This document shows positions 1 to 10,674 of a stretch of DNA of 64,000 bases, one piece after another. This stretch comes from Muscardinus avellanarius (Eukaryota; Chordata; Mammalia; Rodentia; Gliridae), in assembly GCA_963383645.1 (NCBI GenBank), contig OY726565.1:27800966-27864965 (forward strand). Reading direction: 5' to 3'. The notes under the pieces are model-generated. The model was given only the letters and a program-made list of their open reading frames with translations. It was not told the DNA's origin and searched no databases. Position 1 is the first letter of the stretch; every line of letters starts with the position of its first letter. Position numbers and translations under genes: made by a program.

Positions 1-240
1 CACGGCCTTTTGTAAGTAACTTAAACACTTTGTTCTTCAGATCCATCATCTTCAAATTAGGGTAAATAGTATTACTTTCCTAAAAGAAAATATTGTGAGA
101 ATTAAGTCAGACACTATATGCAAATGTGATGAGTGCAATTTCCAACACTTGTTAAGGGCTTAACAAATTATCATTATCTTTATTACCAATACCAGCATGA
201 TAATTATCGACACTATTTTCTTGTAAAAAGTGGTATCTGG
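1..240. other. unique AT-rich sequence, no gene seen
   Basis: No recognisable repeat, exon or RNA gene. Open frames are short and chance-like. Confidence 0.5.
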
Positions 241-335
241 GTTGTTTGTTTGTTTGTGTGGCCATGGTGCTGGGGACTGAACCCAGGGCCTTGCACATGC
301 GAGGTAAGTATCTACCACTGAGCCACATCCCCAGC
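241..335 (-). mobile_element. ID-like (tRNA-derived) SINE monomer
   Basis: The reverse strand carries the pol III A-box-like and B-box-like segments of the squirrel ID unit, ending in CCCAGCACC. A short GTTT/TG-type tail at 241-261 follows the SINE 3' end. No B1 half is attached, so this is a monomer or a truncated dimer. Confidence 0.7.
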
Positions 336-363
336 TCAAAAATGAGGTGTTTTTTGTTGTAGT

Positions 364-452
364 TTTCGGTACTTGGGATGGAACCCAGGGGCATTGTCCC
401 TCCAGCCTCCTAATGCTGGAATGACAAGGGTGTGCCACCAGCCCTCTGGAGT
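364..452 (-). mobile_element. B1-dID SINE, internally deleted
   Basis: The ID end (GGTACTTGGGATGGAACCC on the plus strand) runs almost directly into the B1 5' end (GTGTGCCACCA). The middle of the dimer is missing. It lies 28 bp from the preceding ID monomer in the same orientation. Confidence 0.6.
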
Positions 453-1009
453 GAGGGTTTTGTTTTGTTTTGTTTTTTATAAAAAGTTGCAGGAGTTATT
501 CAAAATTAAGCATCACTTGATTATCATTTCAAAGGCTCAGAGAAGACCGAAAGGTATCACCAAAGGAAAGAGAAAGGCCAGTTGCCATCCTCCTCACAGC
601 CTGCCAACAAGTCCTCGTGGGATTTGCATAAATCGCTTGACACCTTTTCCACATCTGTGGGAAGTGAAGGGTAATTGGTGGAAGTGCTTTGAAAGCTACA
701 AAGTACCCTGCGGAGGCAATTTTTTTCATGTTAACCACCTAAAATTCACAAAAATCACTTTTTCTTCCCTATTTAATATGGATAGCATGGGATCCATTGA
801 GTCTCCTCACCTTTCTATCGCCCCCGCCAGCGTTGAGGGTCCCAGAGAAGAAAGACGGTGTTCTTCCCAGGAAACTCATGGTTAAAGCTTAGCTTTAGGG
901 TACGGTTTATGGTTAATATCCTCCTTCCTCCTCCCTTCCTTCTTCCCTCCTTTCTTCCTTCCTTGCTTCTCTTTCTTCTTCCCTTCCTTCCCTCCCTCAT
1001 TTTTTTTTT
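453..1009. other. unique sequence plus a CT-rich tract
   Basis: Unannotated sequence. About 920-1010 is a polypyrimidine stretch of CTTCC-type units ending in a T run that adjoins the next SINE. No exon is supported. Confidence 0.5.
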
Positions 1010-1172
1010 ACTTGCGGCATTCTATCTCCAAGCTACACATATTTTATTTTGAAACTGGGTCTTGCTTGATAGGTTGCTGAAAGTCTCACTAGGTTGCTGA
1101 GGCTGACCTCAACCTGTGATCCTCCTGTCTCTGCCTCCAGGTACTAGGATTACAGGCATGCACCTGCACACT
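1010..1172 (-). mobile_element. diverged B1-dID SINE
   Basis: Reverse-strand B1 body (CCTGTAATCC-like start, CAGGAGGATC block) followed by an ID remnant. It is heavily mutated, so it is an old copy. Confidence 0.65.
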
Positions 1173-2730
1173 GGGGTGCACTTTCTATTTCTTGGTGGCC
1201 TTTCTAGTTCTATAAAATCATTGTCATACACTAATCCATGTCTTCCTAAAGCAGAAGATTCTCTGTGGCCTGGCAGAGCTGTTTGCAAGTCATTTAGCAG
1301 GTTGGGGGGGGGGTGGGGGGCGAGTCAGCAGCCGCTGGGCAGTGGCCCCTAATTGCCGATTTGTAGTATTTGCCAGCAAGTCTCCACTTCCCATTAGAAT
1401 GAGCTGTTCTGGTTCTTTCTGCTTCAAAAGTGTGCATCCTTCTCAGCTGCCAGTGCTCCTCCACTCTCCCGACCAAGGCAGTGCGGTGCCAGCAGTGCTC
1501 CCGTTAATAGACTTGTTGGTAGCGTCACAGAGCGCAGCTCCATCCCCAGCCTGGCCGTGGTCTCCTGATAGAGCTCAGCAGCTCTGTTCCAGAGGCTGCT
1601 GGTTTCCACCCTGCAGTATCCATGCAATTTGCTCCAGAATGTTCAATTGGTGGAGTCTGTATCAACAGAAGCCTTAGTTCAAATCTATTCATTTCCCTCA
1701 GTTAATACTGCCGTCCTACCCCATTCCAGTTACCCAGCTGTAGAGTCCACAGCCCCGTTTGTGATTCCTGCTGTTTTACCAGGGACAATTCCAGAAAAGA
1801 TGCCGTGACAGACAGAAGCGACCAGAGGTCTCAGCACACCAGCACACAGGGCCCGTCTAGCTTTGAATCAAACAAACCAACTCCTGTTTGCTTCCTAAAA
1901 GAAGCCATAAAAAGACAGAAAGGCAGTGAACGCATTGTATTTGGCATTGTGTATGCTTAGGTCAAAAGCAGCCTTCCAAAATTACAGTACCAGAAATCCA
2001 GCTTAATTCTCTAAATGTGATTGAATCTGAACATGTTAACACTGAAGGAGCAGTCGATTTCAAAGTCTAGAAACACAGCACGGCCTCTGAAACCTAGCTT
2101 GTGGTCAAGGCAGGGCTAGATCCCAGACGCCCAGAACGACCACCACTCTTGACTTACAGCCCCTTGCTTTTCTGTGTGCTTTAGGAATAAAGAAATGGAT
2201 CAAACTGTTTGCAGACATCATCTCAATTAGATTTGCACGCATGTTGTGTTGATGGCTATATACCAATCTCATAAGTGAGAAGGAAGAACCTGGACTAATT
2301 TACAATTCCCCATTCCCCATTCTCTGCCTCTGAAGCTCACTCTTCAACTGGAAAGATCTCAATTTGGATCCATTTCGAAATGTCAAAATGCCAGAGTCAC
2401 ATCTCTGTGCACGAGGTAGCTTTGCTCTCTTGTTTTTTTTTCCTTGACACAAGCTCAGGGATTCAGTGTAATCTAAGCAGGCTCAGTAAGAATTATTTAG
2501 TGACAGATACACAAAGGATACATGACCAAAAAAGACAGCGCACGAGAGGGATCTGTTCTGGAAGAGACTCCGTTGCTTGTCCCCAGCTTCTGCTGACATT
2601 CAAAGGGATGAAGGCAGAGGAAGCAAGAGAGACTGACACCACAAAGGGTGCAGGTCCTCTGTGTCCCTGCCTTGCTGGGGGAACAGGGGGCGCGGGGAGG
2701 GAAGCAGGATCCCAGGGGAACTGAGCCAGC
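1173..2730. other. unique sequence, no supported gene
   Basis: Contains a G-run (about 1303-1320) that could form a quadruplex. A GC-richer block at 1340-1800 has fairly open frames, but with stops in each and no recognised protein family. An AATAAA lies near 2186. I see no confident gene. Confidence 0.4.
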
Positions 2731-2760
2731 AGACACACACACACACACACACACCACACA
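2731..2760. repeat. (CA)n microsatellite
   Basis: About 12 CA units, not attached to a SINE, unlike most dinucleotide tracts in this window. Confidence 0.9.
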
Positions 2761-2875
2761 CCAGGCTGATAGTGGTCAGGAGGTGTGGAGACCTACACAG
2801 TGACGACTCATTTACTCCTCAGAATCTCCCTCCCAACTAGAACATGGAGAGTTGAACCATGTCAGAGGTATTGAA

Positions 2876-2876
<1 letters not shown>

Positions 2877-2919
<43 letters not shown>

Positions 2920-2950
2920 TATTATTATTATTATTATTATTTCTATTATT
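2877..2950. repeat. (ATT)n microsatellite
   Basis: More than 20 ATT units with one interruption near 2916. Very AT-rich and likely length-polymorphic. Confidence 0.95.
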
Positions 2951-3032
2951 TGCAGAAGCAAAAGGCTTTCTTCAGTGGAAATCAGAAGCTTTAACCTATC
3001 AAAGTGATAGGTTTGATGGAATTTATTTGTGT

Positions 3033-3034
3033 GT

Positions 3035-3080
<46 letters not shown>

Positions 3081-3279
3081 AAGTATTGGGAATTAAACCC
3101 AGGGGCATTCTAGCTGTGAGTGACACCCTCAGCCCCATTTTATTTTTTATCGTGAAACAAAATCTCACTAAGTTTCTGAGGCTGTCTCTAAGTTGCTAAG
3201 GCTGGCCTTGAACCTGCAATCCTCCTATCTCAGCCTCCCCAGTACTGGGATCATAGGTATGTGCCACCATACCCAGCTG
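3033..3279 (-). mobile_element. B1-dID SINE with (CA)n tail
   Basis: Full dimer on the minus strand: B1 part about 3150-3279, ID part about 3079-3145. The 3' tail reads as (TG)n on the plus strand at 3033-3077. Moderately diverged. Confidence 0.85.
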
Positions 3280-4467
3280 ATGAGTGATTTTCGTGGTGGG
3301 TGGGCAAAAGGGCTCCCACTGCAGGCCCTGCCCAGGCCCCTGCAGCACGCCTTCATGCTCTGTTGAGCAAGTCTGAAAGCAAAGTTTTGAGCTCCAGGGT
3401 CTCTCATTTCTCACCTTAAAATTTTCTCTTCTTGTCAATCTGTCCCCTGTGCCAAGTGCCTTCTACACCTCACCAGGAGGGTGAGTGGGGTCCAGATGGC
3501 TCCACACAGTCTTCCATCTCCAGCGTCAACGTGAGCATTGCTGTCCAGATGGCCTTGAAAAGAAAAATCCCATGCCAACCCTACCACTGAGGAGCTTTAG
3601 ACTCGTAGCCCACAGGTAGAACTTAAGAAGGATATTTTAATGGAGCTATAAATAGCTTGAAATAGCTAAACAATCATTGCATAAAATGCTATTTCTTTTT
3701 ATGAATACAAAATATGAGCTCTATGTAAATGAATGTATTAGTCTTCTTATGTATGGATGATATCAGATAGGGACTTCTCCCAGTTTCATCTCTTGCCAAT
3801 AAAAGTGCCTGGGCCTTTACCAAGTCTTGCATGAGCATCTCCCCTCCCCCAGTCCTTTTATTTTATCTTTGTTTTCTATGTCTGTTGTGAAGAAAGTCAG
3901 GGTCTGCACTGGGAAATAACACAAGAAAGGGTTTTCCTGATAGTCATAGGAAGTAATAAGAGGGATCCTTCCCCTAACTCCCACTGAATTGTTTGTTTGT
4001 TTGTTTGTTTGTTTGTTTGTTTGTTTTGTTGGCTCTCAGTCCTTAAACTCACTGGAGCCCAGTCATTTGCAGATACAAATTGTGAACCCTTTTGTGTAAC
4101 ATCCCATGTTTGCATCAGTGTCATGGATCTGTGATGCTTGCTGTTTGTCACCTAAAATGTAATTGCTATTGATTTTTAAAGAAGTCATACAAAACCGCCA
4201 ACAATACCATTTTGTAATACACTTGCATTTTCCCCTAAAATGTCAAGGGTAACATTGCCTTAAAATGATTGCAAATACACGAAGAGCTAAGTGTGAATTC
4301 CCTGTTCTTTTAGAATTTTGGCTGAGGTTCCGAAGCTTGTGAGGAAGGGTGTTAGATATCTGTACATTCTAAAAGGAGATAGCAGAGGAATGAAGCAACA
4401 CTGGCTGAGGGGTAATCAAAACTCAGCTTAACTCAACACTCTTCGTCTAGGGTACTTACAAAATGAG
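3280..4467. other. unique sequence with a (GTTT)n tract
   Basis: A (GTTT)n tract of about nine units lies at 3990-4028. The rest shows no recognisable repeat, exon or RNA gene. Confidence 0.5.
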
Positions 4468-4664
4468 GAGCTGGGCACCGTGGCCCCACCTGTAACCCTA
4501 GGACCTGGACGGCGGAGACAGGAGGCCCACAGGTTGGCATTTTAGCAACCTAGCCAGACTCTGTTTCGAAATAAAAAATAAAGAAGGTTTGGGGTGTAAC
4601 TCAGAGGTAGAATAGCCCTGGGTTCAATCCCCAGTACCAAAAATCAATCAATCAATCAATCAAT
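4468..4664 (+). mobile_element. B1-dID SINE, (AATC)n tail
   Basis: Plus-strand dimer with a B1 start near 4470 and an ID unit with GGTTCAATCCC B-box-like sequence near 4621. It ends in six AATC units at 4639-4663. Confidence 0.8.
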
Positions 4665-7134
4665 GAGATTAACTGGGGGAAATGTGGGAGTGAAGATTTT
4701 CTCTGTGGACAGTGCTAGAAATAGTGTCACCCCTTCAGAATAAGCAGAGGACTGGTTTTCTCCCACCACATGGTAGGTAAAGAGAACTTCCAGAGAGCCA
4801 CTCATGGGGGAGTCGTCACTTGCCCTAACCGGGGAGACTGACTACCCATCCACGGGAATGTTTGCAAGCTGCAGAAGTCTGTTGTCTGTACAGATAATGT
4901 CACAGTTGGCTGGAACGCAGGGATGTGAGGTCGTCTGCCTCTCACTTGGGGAAGTCTGAGAGTTAAAGGCAGTCTCTAGATTCCCTCAAGGCAGGGAGAA
5001 CACAGAGTACTCAGAGCGTGAGGAAGCTTCTGGGCCTTCCCTACAGCAAGGAATGCGTGAGAGAGTCCTGAGTCAAGTCAGTAGGCTCCACCTTGGAAAG
5101 CTTCCTTCCAGGAGAGGGCCATCTTCAGCAGAGATTAGAAACACCCAGCTAGAGGAGATGAGAGACTGAGGTGCTTGTAAATGACCAATCAGAAATTGTA
5201 TGACTTTATCTGGGAATTAGGGCTGCAGGGGGTTCCAAGAGAAAGGATTCAGAAAGCCTCGAATGCAGCAGAACTCAGCTTTTGGATGCCTCCCGCGTGC
5301 AGGAGTGGCCCAGTGCCAGATGATGCCCTCCTGTCCCGTCCTTCTCTCCATAGATTTTATACAGCCCAGAAGCTCAATGAAGTAACACACTGAGGGGAGC
5401 TGGGAAATGTGTGGAAACAGGGCAGAAACAGGGCATCCGATCATCGTGTGCTCCATCTCACTGTAGTTTTCTGAGCCTGAATTTGGCCCACGTTGGCAGA
5501 ATCAGATGCCTGGACTGGATGAGAGGTTACTGTCTTGCCATTCGATCAGGCTGGACATTTCAAAACTTTGGGGAATTCTCAAACATACCAAAGTCCAATG
5601 CTATAATGACCATCCACATCCTCTTCACCCAGCACAAACAGCTATCATCTATTTATACTCTCCTCTCCTCCTGCACGTACCAAGTTAAAGCAAAGCTGTA
5701 CTGACTTGCAGTTTCAAAGTGGAAAGTCTCCATTTTTATATTGACCACTGGGCAGCTTCTAGGCCCTCTGCTCTTTGGGGTCCCTCCAGAAAGCGTAGGG
5801 AATGCTTCCTCCGGTGCCTATACAAATTGCATGGGCTTTCTGGTGTCTACGAGGTATCAGTAAACAGCCTTCGTTTTGGCGTTTTGTGCCTGCCCAGTTC
5901 AGGGAGGGATCAATCCCCTTCTCACTATCAGTTTGGGTATCCAGATGGATGTTGACAGACAGGTACCTGACAGGTATAAAAAGGTTATTACTCATATAGT
6001 GGCACTTTCTGAGCAGAACATAGCAGCCATCGAAGTCCTTCTGGAGTGGCTTGAGCCATGGGAGGAATAAGTTTTTATTTTTATCATATTTAGGAGGTGA
6101 ATCTTGCATGAGTTTCATACAACTCAGAGAGTAGCTCGCCTGCCCACTCAATGCCACCTCCGGGTATCTGTGCTTCCTGGACCTGCGCCCCAGCTGGCTG
6201 AGTCCTCAGGCAGTGTAATGTGGAGGGACCAATGCTGCTGGAGGAAGCAACTTGCTCCTTCCAGGTTGCTTCCAGGGAACAGTGCTGGGCCAGATGCAGA
6301 GGCCAACTGGGGGTGGCAGGCGTCCCAGTAACAGCTCTCCCTGGGAGAGCTCAACACGCGTCACATGCATAGCTCTTCACAGATGAATTTCTGGGAATAT
6401 TTTATGCCCTATTTTTATTATATGTTCTTCCCTACCAAGGATGCCGGAGGTCCTAATTGGTCCATAGAAGAATTAATTCAGCCAATCAGCAGCATCAATG
6501 TCTAAGATCCACTTGTAGCTTCTCAGTGCTCAGCTGGATAAACTGGATGTTCTAAACTCCAGAACTTGTGAATTGCCTCATAATCTGTGAAACTATTCGG
6601 GACATTTTCAGTTCTGAATGGGAAACCATGAACTCTACCGGAGAAAATTGCTTCTTCTAATGTACCAAGGTACCCAATGTACCAAAAAATATTATAGAAC
6701 CTAAATGTCTTAACCCTCAGGATAGTTTCCCTCTGGAATTTATTACTTCTCATTTACTAAGAGCCTTTTGTGACACAGTATAAACGGGGATGTGCCAAAG
6801 CCAGGTTATGGAAACCCATGGTACATACTTCTTCCAATGAGGCTTACAGAGAGCATTTTATAGAATTACAGGTTATTTTAAGCTGGTAACAGTTTTATCA
6901 CTAAAAAAAAATCACTACATTTTCCTTCCCTCTTTATTTTACTTTGATATTACAATTTGTTTTGATGTAACAATTATATTAAATATTCCTTAACTAGTTA
7001 TTGGGGCTGTAGTCATTTATAATAGTTTCATTTTTGAACCCTTACACTAGAAGTTTAAATGATTTACATACCACCATTAAAGTCATAGTCTGCATTTGAC
7101 TTTATCCTTTTTAGTTTTATCATTGAGTTTTGAG
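4665..7134. other. 2.5 kb unique sequence, no supported gene
   Basis: No known repeat recognised. Open frames up to about 130 codons on the minus strand near 5759-6157 lack any family signature and are treated as chance. The last 700 bases are AT-rich. Confidence 0.45.
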
Positions 7135-7505
7135 CTTTCTTAATGGTTCATGTTTGAACCAGCATCCTTTCATTTTGACTTGAATTCCTTTCGGCATCTC
7201 CTGTCAGTTGGATCTAGAGGTGGTGAACTCCCTCAGTTCTTATTTGTCTGGAATGTCTTTTTCTCACCTTCATTTCTCAAAGACAAATCTTCCCAGTACT
7301 TGAAGTACTTCAGCTCTTTTTTCTTTCAGCACTTTGAAAAAATAAACTCCACTTCCCCCTGGCTTGCAAAGTTTCTGCTGAGAAGTCTACTGATAGTCTT
7401 AGGCAGTTTCCCTTCTGTGTGAAGTCTCTTGTCTCTTGCTGCCTTCAAGGTTCTCCCTTGTCTTTACCTTTTGACAAATTGATTATGGTGTGCATTTGTG
7501 CGTGC

Positions 7506-7545
<40 letters not shown>

Positions 7546-7860
7546 TACTGAGGATGGAACCCAGGGGCATTGTACCTTCGAGATACACCCCCAGCCCTAG
7601 TTTTTAGTCTTTTTTATTTTTGAAACAGAATCTCACTGAGTTGCAAAGGGCTTCCCTAAGTAGCTGAGGCTGTTACGAACCACAACCCTCTGGTCTCCTC
7701 ATCCCGAATGCTGGGATTACAAGCAAGTGTCACCACATCCGGCTGATATGCACTTTTATTTGAGTATTCTTCTTTGGGTTGATCTTGCTTGGGATTCTTG
7801 GGATTCACTATGAATCTGCATATTAATATTTCTCCCAGTTTACATGGGTATCTTGAAATC
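7135..7860 (-). mobile_element. ancient L1/HAL1 ORF1 fragment, split by a SINE
   Basis: The plus strand resembles the reverse complement of a LINE-1 ORF1 C-terminal region. The order of TTTCTTTCAGCACTTTGAA-like, CTTGCTGCCTTCAAG-like and TTTTGACAAATTGATTATGG-like blocks parallels the ORF1 of the composite copies at 25-26 kb and 53-54 kb, at much higher divergence. A SINE at 7494-7743 interrupts it. The subfamily cannot be fixed by eye. Confidence 0.55.
7494..7743 (-). mobile_element. B1-dID SINE with (CA)n tail
   Basis: Complete dimer on the minus strand, tail as (TG)n at about 7500-7544. Inserted within the ancient LINE fragment. Confidence 0.85.
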
Positions 7861-8056
7861 AGCCATGGTGTGAATATTTACACAATAGAAAGTGAAAAAA
7901 GCTATTAAATCAGGGATTTTTATTTATTATTTTAACCAGAGTATCAGTCATTACAAACTTGTTCAGGTAGAATGTGGATGAAGTAAATGAAACTTTGAAT
8001 ATTTTACCTACACATTGTAGAAACAGATAACTTTTAAAGTGCAATGACTTGATTTT
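7861..8056. other. unique AT-rich sequence
   Basis: Nothing recognised. Confidence 0.4.
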
Positions 8057-8305
8057 CATCTCTTTCTTTTTTCTTTTTTCTCTTTTTTCTCTTTTTTTCT
8101 TTCTTTTTTTTAATTTTTGTTGGTACTGGGGTTCCTGGAAGCCCTTCTACCTCCGGGTTATACTCCCAGACCTATTTATTTTTATATTTTTTAAATTTGG
8201 AAAAAGGGTCTCTTAGGCCAGAGAGACTGGCTTCGAACCAGCGTGATCCTCCTGTCTCCGCCTCCCAAGCGCAGGGATTACAAGCGTGCGTCACCATCCC
8301 CAGCT
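8057..8305 (-). mobile_element. young B1-dID (MEN-type) SINE with long CT-rich tail
   Basis: Close to the young consensus: GGTACTGGGGTTCCTGGAAG at the ID end, and the B1 block CCTCCCAAGCGC. The 3' tail reads as a pyrimidine tract on the plus strand at 8057-8120. Confidence 0.9.
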
Positions 8306-8411
8306 CATCTCTTTCTTTAGCTATCACTTGGCTTATTTTCTTGCTCTTTCCATAAATGAGAACAAAATTATTCATTGTGATATATCTTCATAACTCAAGG
8401 CTTGAGGCATT

Positions 8412-8712
8412 ATATGAGGCAGTATGGCATATGATTTAAGATCTTGGACTCTGAGTCAGAAGTCTGGGTCTGCCACTCTCTAATTATATGACCACAGAAA
8501 TTTTCATTAAGCTTGAAAAAAAATCTCAATTTCTTATCAGAAAATATGGGAAACAAGAGCTCTTATTTATGCATTTAGAATGAGACACAAATAAGATGAT
8601 GCCTGGCATATGGTGGGCAACCATTAGATATTTGTCAAATAAATGCTGTTTGTATGCTTATAAACACATTTTGTCAATGTCTGGTATATGCCATGTGCTT
8701 AATAAATGTTAA
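8412..8712 (+). mobile_element. MIR (ancient tRNA-derived SINE)
   Basis: Shows the MIR layout: a TCTGGGTCTGCCACT core, then the tRNA/CORE region (AATTATATGACC), ending in GTCAAATAAATGCTG. A second MIR-like 3' end (GCTTAATAAATGTTAAT) follows at about 8676-8712. Pre-dates rodents. Confidence 0.75.
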
Positions 8713-9186
8713 TTAATATAAAACTCACTCCGGTAGCCTAGAAGTGCTATCAGTAACAATTTATTCACTTTCTTATACCTTTCCACGTACACATCAGTCC
8801 CTTGTGTCAGAATGTGTTTTTTGAAAATTTGACAAGTTGCTCTAAGATAAAATAATACACATTTATTTTCCCTCACACAAAAGTCTATTCACTGCTCAAA
8901 CAAGCTGAAGAAGAAGGAAAGGCTAGATTGAGGATAGCAGACAAAAATTGGTGCACCCACATGTGACAGCTTGCAGAGTCTGGGCATGCTATAGCATATT
9001 TTCAAATAATATTCATCAACCATCCCTTCTGTGCCTACTGCTTTATATATTTTGACCACATGATCTGCTGAACATATCTAATGTAATATTCATTTTCATA
9101 TTTGAGTTTTAAATTTTTTCTGAGTAATCCACTAACTACTTTAACCCTTATGATGTTCAGTTATCTTTGAGATTTAAAAAATAAAT
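8713..9186. other. unique sequence
   Basis: No repeat or gene recognised. Confidence 0.4.
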
Positions 9187-9362
9187 TTAAGCCAGGCATG
9201 GTGGCTCACACTTGTAATCCCCGTGCTTGGGAGGTAAGACAGGAGGATTGTGCAGGTTTGAAGCCAGCCATGCTGGCTTAAGAGACCCTGTCTCCAAATA
9301 AAAATATAAAATAGGCCTGGGAGTGTAGCCTGGAGGTAGAAGGGTTTCCAGGAACCCCAGTA

Positions 9363-9403
<41 letters not shown>
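9187..9403 (+). mobile_element. young B1-dID SINE with (CA)n tail
   Basis: Plus-strand dimer close to consensus, ending CCCCAGTACC followed by about 20 CA units (9364-9402). Confidence 0.9.
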
Positions 9404-9404
<1 letters not shown>

Positions 9405-9442
9405 ATAATAAATAAAAAGAAATTTAAAAAACATTAGGAATA

Positions 9443-9657
9443 AGCTGGGCGTGGTGGCACATGCTTGTAATCCCAACATTTGAGAGGTTGAGACAGGAGG
9501 ATTGTGGTTTGAAGACAGCCTCAGCTACTAAGTAGAGGAGGCCCTTTGCAACTCATTGAAACCCTGTTTCAAAATAAAGAATAAAAAATAGGGCTGGTGT
9601 TGTAGCTCAGAGGTAGAATGCCCCTGGGTTCCACCCCCAGTACCACACACAAAAAAT
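9443..9657 (+). mobile_element. B1-dID SINE (older subtype)
   Basis: Dimer 40 bp downstream of the previous one. The ID half has TAGCTCAGAGGTAGAATGCC and GGTTCCACCCC, typical of the older subtype. Confidence 0.85.
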
Positions 9658-10496
9658 TAAGAAATAAAACTTGGCTGAAAATTGCATCATTTTTAAGTAG
9701 CTATATATTTCTGTGCATGTCTGTCTTATCTGGTATTAGGGGTATATTTATGCCTCTCTGTAAAATCCACTGGGGAGATTTGGAAAGATTAATGGTAGCA
9801 ATAACAGTTAAGGGAAACAGAGACAATAGCAACTATTTTCTTTGGCCAGAAAGAACTAAAAACAGAAGCAAACTGAAAACTCAGTGCACTAGTAGTCATC
9901 TGCCAGCAGAAACAGTGGTTTTGTGGACCAGCTAATATATAGCAGCTTATAAATCATATTCAGAATAGGAAAAATTAATAAGGAAGAGTTGCCAGAATTA
10001 ATGGAAGCCTATACAAAGTTCTTTCTGATTAGTTCCCACTACCACCTCTACTTTCTGTTTCTTTATTCCCTGAGAATTGGTACAAATTTAAGTGTCAGCA
10101 AATGAATGGCAAATGCAGTTAATAGCTATTCTGCATGGAGATTGCTATTAAATAGTTGAGGTCGTGTTCTCACTGTGGTCCTTTTTCTCTTAGCAGGATT
10201 ATAGCTCAAGTAATAAGTATGTGTTGAAGGTGTGCTCAGAATTTTCTTGGGGTAGAAACTACAAAAGTATGAAGCATGGTGCCTGATCCCAAAAGGTCAC
10301 AATCGACATCAGGAATAAAGTCTTAGCCACCTGACACAGCACTATGAAATGACCCACTAAACTTATGCCTAAATGCTAGTTATAGACAGTTCAGCACTTA
10401 GGGAGGTAATTCAGGAGGAAAAGCTTTGAAATTCCAGACCACCACAATTGAGGCAGGCTTGAACTGGATCATGAGAAAGGATGTTATAATACTATT
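9658..10496. other. unique sequence
   Basis: No confident repeat or exon. A weakly SINE-like patch near 10395-10480 is too diverged to call. Confidence 0.4.
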
Positions 10497-10674
10497 TTGG
10501 TACTCAAGATTGAACCCAAAGGCATTCTACCTTTGAGCTGTACCCCCAACCCTTTGAAATTTTTATTTTGAAACAAAGTCTCACTAAGTTGCTGAGTCTG
10601 GCTTCCAACCTGTGAGCTTTCTGTCTTAGACTCCCAAATACTGAAGTTACAAGTGTATGCCACCAAGCCCAGAT
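10497..10674 (-). mobile_element. diverged B1-dID SINE
   Basis: Minus-strand dimer: ID end GGTACTCAAGATTGAACCC, B1 end GCCACCAAGCCCAG, many substitutions. Confidence 0.75.

Noticed and set aside
1340..1800. GC-richer block that looked like a processed pseudogene or exon
   Set aside because: Each frame holds stops within about 50-110 codons. I could not recognise a protein, poly(A) or target duplication.
5759..6157. 132-codon minus-strand frame
   Set aside because: No family signature, and overlapping frames on the other strand are equally long.
9590..9650. tRNA-gene-like A and B boxes
   Set aside because: They belong to the ID half of the SINE, which does not fold as a full tRNA gene. The same boxes recur in some forty copies.
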